Assembly: GCA_963691655.1 (NCBI GenBank)
Contig: OY829328.1
Location: forward strand, 82,712,400-82,776,399
DNA length: 64,000 bases
From: Toxonevra muliebris
Lineage: Eukaryota; Arthropoda; Insecta; Diptera; Pallopteridae
Direction: 5' to 3'
The stretch's first letter is position 1. Every line of letters starts with the position of its first letter. A program made the translations under genes and the position numbers. Shown here in pieces: positions 11,863 to 22,715 of this stretch. The notes under the pieces were generated by a model. That model was not told where the DNA came from. It saw only the letters and a list, made by a program, of their open reading frames with translations, and ran no database searches.

Positions 11863-12507
11863 CAGGCATGTTCCAGAATCCGAGTGAAAGTGAATTCGAA
11901 AGTTAATTTGAAATCGAGTGAAATTGTTTTTGGTGTTCTAGAAACCGAGTGAATTCATATTCACTATTTTTTTTTAACTCGCTGTAATGTTTGCAACTCG
12001 CTGTAATTTTCAATCAGCTGATTGAATTAAAGTTGAACTCGTACTACCCCAGCTGGGCTCTTACCCACCTCGTGGAGTTTAGGTAATCTTGCAATTTCTT
12101 TGAACTGACTGCTGAGCAATCTGACAGGTTGTCAAGGAAATACTTTCTCAAAAAGTTGTCTTGATGCTTCTTCATAAACTTGAGGAATAAGGTACCCTGG
12201 ATGGAGTTCTTATGCTTTTGCCATGAAATTTTTATTTTTATTAAAAATTTTTTATACTTGATTAATTTTTTATTAAATTTACTAACATTTTTGGGTCAAT
12301 TGCTTTATTTCACTTGTTGCTGCTAAAGTGAATTCAAATCACTTTTTTTTGGTGAATTTAGTTTCTAGAACATGCGAATACGTTCGAAATTCACTATTAA
12401 CAACGAGTAAGAAAATAAAATTGAAAGTGAATTCTAGAACACCAAACAGTGAAATTGATGTGATTTCAATTCACTTTCACTCGAAAGTGAATTCTGGAAC
12501 ATGCCTG
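11863..12507. mobile_element. Foldback-type element, long TIRs, copy 2 (645 bp)
   Basis: Same termini as 4849-6691 (CAGGCATGTTCCAGAATCC and inverse), the same internal CTTGATTAATTTTT and CACTTGTTGCTGCTAAAG segments, but without the 1.2-kb middle. Immediately flanked by ATT on both sides (11860-11862 and 12508-12510), a possible 3-bp target duplication. Non-coding. Confidence 0.78.
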
Positions 12508-13050
12508 ATTGTCTTGATTATTTCCTTTGACGTCATTGATCTGGAGGGCTTTTTGCTGAGTGCATATTATCTCTTGAAAAGAATATGTACCCAAAATTTA
12601 GTAGCAGCTGGGAGTTAATCAGCTGATCTTTGAAAGTAGTTTAATCCCTTCAAGGCATACTCTATCAATATTGGCATAGTTTTTCAACTACTTTCCACGC
12701 TAACTGCGTTTTGTTCCATATTGGGGAAAATATTGGGCCATACCCGTAAATACAAGTAAATTTTACACAAGAAGGTCTTTTTTTTAGCTATCATACTGCA
12801 AGACACCAATAGCGTACACTAAATTTACTCTCTCTGTTTCTAAGTAAGGTTTCAGGTATACAGGAGCATCGTTTTGCATCAAAAACTAAAAAATCAAAGA
12901 GTGGAAGAGAGTTATACAGACTACAGCCCCATACTATTCAAGATTATTGTTTTGAAAAAGTTTTCCCCCAATTTATCACAGTCATCTCGTCATCGCAGAC
13001 CCAAATCTCACATTCATCACTGAGTGTAATAAATAACTAACAATTCACTA
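12508..13050. other. Non-coding, upstream of the attacin gene
   Basis: No gene recognised. It may contain distal attacin control elements, but nothing beyond the sites listed separately was clear. Confidence 0.5.
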
Positions 13051-13060
13051 GGGGACTTAC
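13051..13060 (+). promoter_or_regulatory. kappaB-like site (one mismatch)
   Basis: GGGGACTTAC matches the fly Relish-type consensus GGGRAYYYYY at nine of ten positions, about 160 bp upstream of the attacin TATA box. Weaker than the site at 13155. Confidence 0.4.
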
Positions 13061-13134
13061 AAAATATTTTAAAAGGCAAACAAATTAATATATACGACGA
13101 TGTTGCTAATATTTCAGAGAAGAAGAAACAAATT

Positions 13135-13140
13135 CTTATC
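13135..13140 (-). promoter_or_regulatory. GATA site
   Basis: CTTATC on the plus strand is GATAAG on the minus strand, 15 bp from the strong kappaB site. Paired GATA and kappaB sites are a known feature of fly fat-body immune promoters. Confidence 0.5.
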
Positions 13141-13154
13141 TCAGTAGACGAATT

Positions 13155-13164
13155 AAGAATCCCC
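13155..13164 (-). promoter_or_regulatory. kappaB site (perfect Relish-type match)
   Basis: The minus strand reads GGGGATTCTT, a full match to GGGRAYYYYY. It lies about 50 bp upstream of the TATA box and between two GATA sites, the expected layout for an IMD/Relish-controlled antimicrobial peptide gene. Confidence 0.7.
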
Positions 13165-13170
13165 TGCACT

Positions 13171-13176
13171 GATAAG
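13171..13176 (+). promoter_or_regulatory. GATA site
   Basis: GATAAG, 7 bp downstream of the perfect kappaB site and about 37 bp upstream of the TATA box. Confidence 0.5.
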
Positions 13177-13212
13177 CGAACTGAACAACGAAGAACGTGA
13201 TCTTCATCTAAC

Positions 13213-13220
13213 TATAAAAG
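13213..13220 (+). promoter_or_regulatory. TATA box of the attacin gene
   Basis: TATAAAAG, followed about 32 bp later by ATCAGAC (13244-13250), which resembles a fly initiator (TCAGT/C). This predicts transcription from about 13245 and a 5' leader of about 70 nt before the ATG at 13315. Confidence 0.75.
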
Positions 13221-13314
13221 TGTAACAGACAGTGGTGAACAGCATCAGACGACAAACAAACTTTAGAATATTCACACTTGAAAAATCATAAAGAAATAAT
13301 AGTAATTTAATAAA

Positions 13315-14284
13315 ATGAATTTCATATTTTTTGCATTCATCGCTACAGCGATCGTAATGATCGGTGGAGGAATATTCGAAAACGTTGAAGCTGGGGCATT
13401 GTATCCATATCCACCACTAAATAATTATATGCAGCGGCGTGTACGGCGCGAAGTGGCAGCAAGCGCTGCTGTTGCGCCAAATCTAGCCGGTGGCATTGAT
13501 GGCAAAGTTCAAGTAGGAAAGGCCATTGGTACACCCGAACATAATGCAGCGGCAAGTGTATTTGCTGCAGGCAATACAAAAAATGGGCCAGTAACAACAG
13601 GTGGCGGTGTTGCATATAATTAGTAAGTAACATACAATTATACATACCTGTATATATTTATATTTTTTTTTTTTATAAATTATTAATAGCAAAGATTCCG
13701 GAGTCGCCATCACCAAGTCGCATACACCCGGTGCTGGTACAACGCTCACAAGGAGTGCAGACGTAAATCTCTTCAAGAATGATTTAAATCGCATCGATGC
13801 AAAAGCATTTGACATAAAAACTAATTTCCCTGGTGGTTTTGAAATGAAAAAAGAAGGTGGCTCGATTGATTGGTCAAATGCTTATGGTTTGGGTGCTACA
13901 ATTAGTAAGGAACGCATTCCCGGCATACAGAACTCCCTGACGCAGAGTGCACGCGCAAATCTCTTCCGAAACGATGCACATTCAGTTGATGCCTCCGTAT
14001 TCAATACACGCACCAATTTAGCGAATGGTTTTAGTTTTGAACGTAATGGCGGTAATTTGGATTGGGCTCACAGGAATGGGCATGGTGCTGGTTTGGGCTT
14101 GAACAACATTCCCGGTTATGGCAAACAATTGTCCGGAAATGGCAACTTAAATTTGTATACATCGCCAAGCGGTAATACTAAATGGGATGCTTTTGCTGGC
14201 GGTTCACGGTGGTTGAGTGGTGGCCCTGGGGGTGCCCGCGATGATTTTGGTTTCGGTACGAGAGTTAATCATTATTTCGGTTAG
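13315..14284 (+). CDS. Attacin-family antimicrobial peptide precursor with an extra G module
   Basis: Two exons, 13315-13622 and 13690-14284, joined across a 67-nt GTAAGT..AATAG intron (phase 2), give 300 residues. Residues 1-26 are a hydrophobic signal peptide. A short propeptide ends at RVRR (42-45), a furin-type site, so the mature peptide should begin near residue 46. The attacin N domain follows, with HNAAASVFAAGNTKNGPVTT typical of the family. Glycine-rich modules come next: residues 122-185 and 186-249 are two 64-residue repeats aligned without gaps (LTRSADVNLF / LTQSARANLF starts, IPGIQNS / IPGYGKQ ends), then a final module ending FGFGTRVNHYFG. Fly attacins usually have one first G module and one last, at about 220-240 residues; the surplus here is one extra module. 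Attacins are secreted, act on Gram-negative bacteria, and are induced in fat body through IMD/Relish, fitting the promoter sites upstream. Which attacin paralogue this is cannot be told, so no symbol is given. Confidence 0.95.
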
Positions 14285-14750
14285 TAATTTAAAATGAGAA
14301 AATTGTAGATATGCATAAAGTAATAAATAAAATATATATATGAAATTTTAAATGTAAAGCATCTCTCATTTAATCCAAGGAATGAGATCGTGTGATTTCA
14401 AAAAACATGTATCTAGGCAAGGCAGCAAGAACTAAATGTGCGGGGATGTGGGTGCCATGGGTACGGATTATTGAAAAATAATAGGGAATCACTGGCCTTT
14501 AAGATACAAAACATGAAATACTTTTTGGTTCCTTCTACTGTTGTCTGTCTTTCAATATCACAAGTCGAGGTATTTGAGCCTTCTGAAGAAACTGCTATCA
14601 TTACGGAAGGACTAACAAAAGTTCGCTTAGTTGGCTACAAGGAAAAGACCAAAAACAATTTTAATTTCACTTTAATCTTCATCCTCTTCGTAAAATAGTC
14701 CTCAAAATCGGCTTTTTTAGGTTTGCTTCTCATTACTACTTAAGCTCTTT
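14285..14750. other. Non-coding after attacin
   Basis: Beyond the polyadenylation signals no gene or repeat was recognised before the mariner remnant. Confidence 0.5.
14322..14331 (+). terminator. Attacin polyadenylation signals
   Basis: Overlapping AATAAA hexamers (14322-14327 and 14326-14331), about 40 nt after the stop codon, are placed as expected for attacin mRNA 3' end formation. Confidence 0.7.
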
Positions 14751-15400
14751 CCTCCCAAATTTTTTTTTTATTTTTGGAAGCAACCAGAAATCACACGGTG
14801 CTAGGTCCAGAGAATATGGTGCTGAACGAATTCCTTCAATCCCTGAGAGCGCAATGAAGTTGTTCGTTTGTTCAGCAGTGTGACCTGCGGCGTTATCGTG
14901 ATGCAAAAAGTAGCGGCGCAGTTTATCTTTTTCTGGTTTCCCAACAAGTTTTCGAAAACTTGTGGTAAGGAGGCTTCAGTATGCCATTTAACAGTTACTG
15001 TCTATCTAGTTTTTGGAAGAATAACAGCTATAGTTTTTTCTCTTTTGAAATATTTAGTCGCTGACTTTTGCTGTTTGGCTTTAATGGGTGAATTAGTACT
15101 TTCTAGGCTTATTACCATCGACTGTTGCACGGTTTCTGGATCCTTGAATATTCTCGAAACAACTATGGCATTCAAGCCCAGTGCATCAGCAAACATTTCC
15201 CGGGACAATCTTGTATCTTCGTTAATTTTGGATTTTACCAGAGCCACACTTAAGTCATCCTCCATGAGATTCGTCCTCCATAGAAAAATGTCAGGTCTGG
15301 AATCTCCGAAACCACTTCGAGACAGTCACAAGCGACGATGCATTATTTACATATGCTACTATATGTCACTCATGTGATTGCAATGAAATTTCTACCTACT
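14750..15400 (-). pseudogene. Decayed mariner transposase
   Basis: Read on the minus strand, the downstream part gives LHHDNAAGHTAEQTNNF and then APYSLDLAPCDFWLLPK. The Asp of HHDN and the Asp of APCD are 34 residues apart, the D34D signature of mariner. Upstream, an 87-residue frame starting at 15265 (EDTRLSREMFADALGLNAI) resembles the second helix-turn-helix part of such transposases. The middle, with the first catalytic Asp, is deleted and the pieces are in different frames. An old dead copy of a mariner lineage different from the Mos1-like copies at 38, 42 and 61 kb. Ends not identified. Confidence 0.75.
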
Positions 15401-17714
15401 CTTTCTCTGTAGCTTTGCGTTTTCTTGTCTCCATGTTGGTTGTTTTCGGTGAAACTTAAAATAAAATATCGCAATACTACGCCATTTTCTGATTTGTCAA
15501 AAATTTATTCAGTATTGCCAACAGATCACACAGTGAAAAAAAGAAGCTGACAGTCGAAAGAAATCAGAAATGGGAAGTATTCGAAGTTAGGCAGGATAAA
15601 AAATTAGAAATAACACAAAGCCTGCGAAATTATAGTTTTTGTTAGATTATAGAATTAAAGACATTATTTCTTATGCTAGAAAAAGTTTTATATCAATCTA
15701 GGGGGGCCTGAAAATAGCAAAAATTGGCATTTTGCACTTTTAAGCCAGAATCTTTTCGAAAAAAAGAAGCGATGAAAAAGCATATGCGGAATACCCCTCA
15801 TTCATGCACGATATAGGTATGAATGTAAAATTCGAAGAAGGTTACAATATTCGAATTAAGGGGTAATTGTTTGTTTACAATTCTAAAGCACAAAATCAAA
15901 AGTATAGAAGGTTTACTTTTTTTTTGGGACAAAGCGGTTAAATTGTGACAAATAAATAGGCGCATGTGCAATGAGAGTGAGAAACAAAAATTTAAAAAGA
16001 GCGCAGAATGAGAGAAAATTAAACAAAAAGCTTCAAAGTTGTTAAAGCACTGACAGCAAACAAAAAGAGAGAGAGAGAGAAGAGAGAGAAAATAATGAGA
16101 GTCTGAAACGGTTCAAAAGAAGTAAAACACAAACAACAAACGCACACAACACACACACATTCATACACACGTACACACATACATATGTATATGCACGTCT
16201 CGCAAATTTTGAGACCTGTCATACTCTTTTAGTAGTAAATTGGCGTTCATTGATTGAATTGTTATTGTTTTTCAATGTTAGAGGCTATGCTGTTGTTGCT
16301 GCTATTGCTATAGTTCTTGTTGTCGTCTTTTCTTGTTTTGTTTTTTCTAATACTTTTTTGTTTTTGTTGCTTTTATGTACTTTTATTTTTTTCGTTTACT
16401 TTTACAAAACCAAAACTTTACTAAATTTTTAGGCCATGAAACAAATTCTTTTTTTTTCTTCGTATTCGCACTTATGTTTAAGCAAAACAAAATAACATGT
16501 ACGTGATGTGATTGCATATGTGTATATGTAGTACGTATGAGTAAGAGTGTATGTGTTTATTGAATTGGCATGCATGCGTAGGAAAACAAAACAGCAACAG
16601 CGAAAAAAAAATCATTTCTTTTTGTTGTTGTTCTTTTACTAGCAAAACAAGCAGTAAACAAAATTTGTTTTTGTATAAACAAAAATTGTGAGAGCGTGGT
16701 TTTTTTTCTCGTCTTTCGTTGTTGTATTTTTTTTCTTGCCTTTTTTTTATTCCATTATGATTTAATACAAACATGCAAAAATTATGTAGCATACTTTTTT
16801 GCATGCACTAAATAAAGAGAAATGAGAAAAACAGCAAAATTGCGGTCAGTTGTCTTATGTGATCTTCCGATTTATATGCTGAATTGTTAGTACAATAATT
16901 TTGTGATTTTCCTTTTTTTTTTTTTGCATAATTTATTTCATTTTTCAGATTTTTTTTTTATACATTTCTTTATGATTTTATGCGCCCATCCTCATTTGTT
17001 TGTGCTTCAAATATTTGCATTCATATGCTTCAAGTGCACGCTTCACTCATATTCACAAATGCATGTGCTTTATGCATGGAAATTCAATAATATTGCAGCA
17101 AAATAGGAAACTTTTCTGAAAATTGAATGACCATGACCTACAATTGAAGTAGAATTATAGACGTATGTACTCTACTCTATTCTAATAATACTCAACTATG
17201 CGGTTTTTCCTTTTTAGTGTGTATGTACATATATGCATAAGTATTTGAAACTGGAAAAAGTAGTGAATGTGTTATGCACATTGTGCATATTGTTAACACT
17301 AGGCAGCAAATGCACATATATTTTGATTTTCTAAAAATAAAAATTAAAAGCATCGCGTTTAACTTTGGATTTTATCACATTCCCTTTCATTTCTTTTGAA
17401 TTTATCAATGAAGAGATGGAAAGGGTGTTTAGAGAAATATTGCAAGAGAGAGAGAGAGAGAGAGAGTGAAAGAGTAGAAAGAGCTGTAAAAGAATGCAAT
17501 CAATTGAGGATATAAGTCACAAATGAATAATAATTTTTGATTACAGTTTTTGAATAATATATTTAACTCCAGATTAAAAAATGCAGTTAGAAGTCTGCAG
17601 AGTCACCGACTGGTTATTCATTTATAAAAGTCTTTTTTGGAGTCAAGGTAATGTAATCCTTTTTCGAAATCATATGAATGCAAATCTTATGATTTAAAAA
17701 TCATGACTGCTTTG
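15401..17714. other. Non-coding, microsatellite-rich
   Basis: No exon recognised. Contains GA runs (16067-16090, 17447-17466), CA/CAT repeats (16140-16190) and many T tracts. Short Phe-rich frames here are products of T-rich sequence. Confidence 0.6.
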
Positions 17715-18310
17715 AAGACACTTGGAGTCACTTGAATACCCTTGGAGTCACTTGGAGTCAATTGGAATTTGAAGTCATTTGAAGTCTTTTGGAGCCAATT
17801 GGGGTTTTGAAGTCAATTGGAGTCACTTGAAGACACTTGGAATAAATTGCAATTTGAAGTCAGTTGGAGTCAATTAAAGTCATTTGCAGTTACTTGAAGT
17901 CACTTGAAGTCAATTGCGATTTGCAGTCAATTGGAGTCAATTAAAGTCATTTGCAGTTACTTGAAGTCACTTGGAGTCAATTGCGATTTGCAATCAATTG
18001 GAGTCAATTGAAGTCATTTGGATTCACTCGAAGTCAATTACGATTTGCAGTCATTTGGAGTCAATTGAAGTCATTTGCAGTTACTTGAAGTTACTTGGAG
18101 TCAATTGCGATTTGCTGTCAATTGGAGTCAATTGAAGTCATTTGGAGTTATTTGAAGTCTTTTGGAGTCAATTGGGGTTTTGAAGTCAATTGGAGTCGCT
18201 TGGAGTCAATTGCGATTTCCAGTCAATTGGAGTCACTTGAAGACATTTGGAGTTTACTAAAGTTTTGAAGTCAATTGGATTCACTTGAATTCACTTGGAG
18301 TCAATTGGGA
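17715..18310. repeat. 10-bp tandem array (TTGGAGTCAA type) with higher-order repeats
   Basis: About 600 bp of units close to TTGGAGTCAA/TTGAAGTCAC, nominal period 10 bp. A larger unit is marked by GCGATTTGCAG-like words at about 17916, 17983, 18040 and 18107, that is, spacings of 67, 57 and 67 bp. The 10-bp difference is one basic unit, so the array probably grew by unequal exchange or slippage. Not coding in any frame. Confidence 0.85.
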
Positions 18311-21140
18311 ATCTATTTGAAGCTGCTAAAACATTTAATCAAAACTAATTGTCTAAGCAAGACCACAATAACTTATTGAACTCGTGCAATATCATTTCTC
18401 CCTAGATCGTGAATAGCTATATTTATTAAATATAATAGAATTCAAATTGTATTTCCTCTCATATATAAGTGCTCAATAAATACTCAGGTCTCACAAACTG
18501 TTTCTCTCATGAATACTGCAAAAAATGCAGTTTTATACTTTCGTAATTAAAAAACGAAGCTATCACAACTTATCAAAACAAGTATACTTTCTTCACCATC
18601 AATTACAAATCTTTTAAATATTTTTGTCTGTAGAGATATTTTAGTTGACAAACCTTGTTGCATAGTGTTATTCGTTTTTATGATGATGTTGATGCGCAGA
18701 AAAATCATATTGGCATAGAAATCCAAAAAAAAATGTAAATATTGAATAGGAACTGAATAGAAAAAGGGAAATTTCTAGTAATGCCAATGTATGCTGTACT
18801 CGTATAAGCGAATTGCTTAAATACTACAAAAGATTTTTGAAAACTAGAACGGTACAGAATCAATATATCTCTGCTGGGCAAAGAACTGTGAAATAAATCT
18901 ACATCATTTACAATAACCGCAGCGGCTGTTCTTTTTGCTTCTGTAGTTATTTACAGCGAATATCAATGTTAGATTGCCAGACTGGAAGCCCAGCTGCCTT
19001 GGGTTCTAGTCCCAAACAGTGGCTTGGTGTGTGCTAGATTGGAGTTCCAGCTGCCTTAGATTCGATTCTAAGATGAGGAGTAAATGCTTTGAAAAATGTC
19101 CGTCCGAATTGTTCTAATAATCCTTGTATGCACTCAGTTTCCTTCCTTGTTTGTTTGCGAGCATACATATGTGTGTTTAGGGAAAATGGAAAAATGTTTA
19201 CCTACAAATTCACATGCATACGCATTTATGCCATTACTCTATAAAAGTGTGAAGTCTGCTACTATTTTCTACTTTCACTACTTCTTCGAGTGCTACACAC
19301 ACACACAGTTTTTATGTGTATGTATGCATATATGCCTACCACTATATACAGCTATGGTCAATGGAATATCAGTGACAAAAGAAAATCACGCAATTTAATA
19401 TTAAGATATTATTTATAACATGAATAGTTTTTATCTTACAGGCCTTAAACCATGATTTGAACATTGAAAAAAATAGCAGTATTTAGTATGAAATAAGGAA
19501 GAGTACCAACATATTTTGAAAATATTTCATATTTTTCTTGAAGTAATCTCAAAATGTTTTAAAATTATTAGTTTTGTCCATACCAGCTACACATCATAGG
19601 GGAATATAACCAATCAAGTCTTCGCATCTCCCCCGATCTCCCAACATTTTTCTTTCGTCAATGCTATTTCTTTGAACGTAACTGTATATCTGAGGCACAC
19701 AGAATTGCATAAGGGTTCTTTAAATATTTGCTTAGGAATATACCGACAATAGTACATAACTAGTAGGTATCCCGCGCTACAGTAGTAATAGTAATATGTA
19801 GGGATGCTAGTAAGTTGTAGTAGTAGAGTTGGTAGAAAAAATAGCACTAAATAGCTTTATAGTAGTAGCAGTAGTTAGTTGCATCGGCACCCTCTTAAAG
19901 TTAAAGAAAAATTCTATACATTTTTATTCTTTTTCTTAGTGGTTGGTGGCTGCTGCTGCTTTTGCTGTTGCTATTGATGTTGATGAGTTGGCGAGAAATT
20001 ATACTTAGTAAATTTGCAGTAACTGGTTGGAGCAGTTGAAATAGGAAGCAATTGACATAATTAGTTGAAAAAGTAACTACAAACACAGTGTATATACAAT
20101 GTACATGAGCTTAATAATTTTGCTTTGCAAAGTTTTGAATGCGTTCTGATGCGTTTGAGTGTACGTTATTTGATTTGGAATTTCTAGTTTTTTTGTTTTT
20201 TTTTTTGTTTAGCAAACTCCCATTAGATTTATTTAATAAGTTCTGCATGGAGCGAGTTTAGACTGTTAGCAAAAGACATCCTATCCAAAGACATGGTGTT
20301 GATAGCTTGATTCTTGTGAGGTCTCAAGTTCTAGCATCGGTCGTAAGTGGAAATATGTTTTGGGGCTGTGCCATCATTGCCCAAAACAACTATTTTTACT
20401 CATATTGAAAGAGAATGGTGCGCTGTATTTGCACAATCTAAGGAAGCAGAAATTGGAGAGGAGTAGTACCCAGTTTAAAGCTCTTTAAAAGTCGGTCTGA
20501 CATGAGTGAATTTTCTAAAAAAAAATATTCATATCAGTTAACATAATCTTTTGAGTGTCTGCACAGCTAAGCCTTCATACCATGCCAAGGTAACTGATCT
20601 ATTGGAGATTGCTCGAAAGAATTCCGAAGTTAAAGGGTGGGGGGAAAGGGGGAGGTGGTGTAAAACTCTCCTCCTAAATCGTTCACCTTCTCTTTACTTT
20701 TTCTACTTTTTTTTTTTTCCAATTTTCCTTTCCTGTCCTGTCCTGGACAAGATACAATTGATCAATGGACTGATGGCTATGAAAGGCTTACCGTCCTGCT
20801 ACCCATCTTCAAAATGGCGTGAATACAAATCAGTTGGTGAGTGTAATTTACAAGTTTGTCCTCTCGGAGATCAAAATTTACAAGTACAATAACTTGTCTC
20901 TTTTAACCACCTCGTTCAATTGACACCTCAATAAACACTTCCTACGCCAAAGCAACTTGATTTGATGTCAGAAGTAGGCTATTCACTGTCAGTAGAAATG
21001 AAACACAATTTGACGCCTATTAATCAACATACTGAAGGTAGCGTTCGTAGATTTCAAGTTGGTTAGGTTTTCTGGAGTTAGAAAGATTCGGTAGTTGTTG
21101 GTGTGAGCCAATCTTTGGTTATTTTCAAAAACCTTCTCTA
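18311..21140. other. Non-coding
   Basis: No gene recognised. Includes the tRNA-like segments at 18962-19078, CA-rich microsatellites (19293-19306), a CTGC/TTGCTG patch (19950-19985) and T tracts. The 113-residue frame near 20551 has no recognisable motif. Confidence 0.5.
18962..19078 (+). repeat. Two tandem tRNA-like (SINE head) segments
   Basis: Two similar units, AGACTGGAAGCCCAGCTGCC..GGTTCTAGTCCC and AGATTGGAGTTCCAGCTGCC..GATTCGATTCTAAG, each look like the anticodon-arm and B-box half of a tRNA. A related sequence lies on the minus strand at 51650-51715. Neither folds into a full tRNA by eye, so they are probably SINE or tRNA-derived relics. Confidence 0.4.
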
Positions 21141-22110
21141 GATTAGGTTAGATTAGGTTGTTGGGGCTGTTCAAAAACGAGCACACTGAGATCTACTGTC
21201 CCATTGTGATACCCTGAGGCGAATAGTTGCCTTCCGATCCCTCCTAGTCAAACCATTTTGTGCTTTCTATGAACCGTACTAAGCACCCGATTTTAGAGGA
21301 AACTAGTTCAGTGAATCCCTCATAGAAAGGATCTCCCAGAGTTCTTTGTCTGCACGCGGCTTGAGTAGGGCAATTTCATATTAGGGTGGAAATTGTTTCG
21401 TCATTCTCTTCATTTTGCAGCTTCTGTAGTAGTTGTTGTAGGGTAGGCCCAGTCTACGGACATGGTTACCAATGAGGCAGTGTCCAGTGAGAATAGAGAT
21501 TACGCTGCTTATGTGGACTCGGTCCAAGTTTATGAGTGCTTTGGTGCGTTTCTTAACTGTCTAGCAACGAAGCATGTAGGTTCCATCCTCCATCTGCTTT
21601 CTGCAATATAGGAATAGTGATTTTTGATTAAAAGTTTGCATGTGGCGAAGGGTATACCCATGTTGCCAGATATGCGTGAATTGCTGAGAGTCGTGCCATG
21701 TCTGAAAAGCCAGAACATCAGCCTTACAATATCCCTCAATGTCGCTATGCCCATGCACTCATATCAGGCTCTGGTTGAATGCTGTGGCTATCTCATTCAG
21801 AGACGATCTGCATTAAAGGGCAACTAAAGAGTTGTTAGCACGGCACTGGAGAGATTTTATCGCCGCCTGACTATCAGTGAAAATGCAGATATCACTACAG
21901 GCTATCGCATTACATCTTATCAGGTTAGCGGCTTCAGTGATCACCAGCAGTTCGGCTGAGAAAACGCTGCAGTAATTAGGGAAACGAAAGCGCGTTGAGA
22001 TGTTCAGATGCTCAGAGTGAACTCCACCCCAACTTTTCCATTCAATTTAGAGCCATCAGTATACACTGCAATGGCTCTAAGGCATATCACATTACCCGCA
22101 CTTCACTCTT
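21141..22110 (-). pseudogene. LINE fragment: RNase H domain, C-terminal region and 3' tail
   Basis: Translating the minus strand across several frames gives YTDGSKLNGKVG (first RNase H Asp), FSAELLVITEAA (Glu), DICIFTDSQAAIKSL (second Asp) and HGHSDIEGYCKADVLA (final RNase H block). ISILTGHCLIGNHVRRLGL follows, then a Cys-rich remnant typical of the C-terminus of RNase H-bearing non-LTR retrotransposons. Stops and frameshifts show it is dead. The 3' end is near 21141, with a tail of repeated CCTAATCTA. The more 5' parts (endonuclease, reverse transcriptase) are missing, as expected of a 5'-truncated insertion. Confidence 0.8.
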
Positions 22111-22490
22111 GACGAGCTGGAAGGAGTGTGCTAAGGCTGCTATCAAAAAGGTTAGAGAAGAGAGAGTGAGATCAACAGATGGTGGAAGGTAATTGATTTC
22201 ACCTAGAATCTTTCCGTGACCAAAATTGGTAAGGGGAAAATTAGACTCACTGACAAAGTTGGAAGTGCCTCACTACCAAGGCCATGTGGTATCACAATGG
22301 GGCGTTCAGGTCTAAATGTGTATCTAGGCAGCTATTCCAACCAAATCAAGACCCTTTTGAAATTTCTCCTCTCCCCAGAGGAGGAAAATCAGATTTATCC
22401 TTCAGCCTCAGTTGACTAATCTCTACTCCTATGGCAATGGAACCAAATTACTCAGGGTAAACATTTAACTTGTGATGTTGTCTTATTATA
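22111..22490. other. Possible continuation of the LINE, unassigned
   Basis: Lies just upstream of the RNase H block in the LINE orientation. Short frames exist but no reverse-transcriptase motif could be read. Confidence 0.3.
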
Positions 22491-22715
22491 GACTCTGAAT
22501 ATATCCTCAGTATAGACTTAGAATATATCTTTAGAACAGCCTCAGATCAGGGTCTGAATAAATCGTCAGCATATATCTTCAATGTAGACCCTAAATATAA
22601 TCCAAGATCAGACTCTGAATATATCGCCATAACAGACCCAGAACATATCCTCTTGTCTAAAGAGGAATCGAAATATATCCTTAGAACTGACCCTTGAATG
22701 CGTCCCCAAAAAATA
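22491..22715. repeat. Degenerate AGACTCTGAATATATCC tandem repeat
   Basis: About seven loose units such as AGACTCTGAATATATCCTC and AGACTTAGAATATATCTTT, spaced roughly 30 bp apart, heavily diverged. Non-coding. Confidence 0.6.

Noticed and set aside
13343..13815. Minus-strand frames opposite attacin
   Set aside because: Shadows of the attacin coding region and intron.
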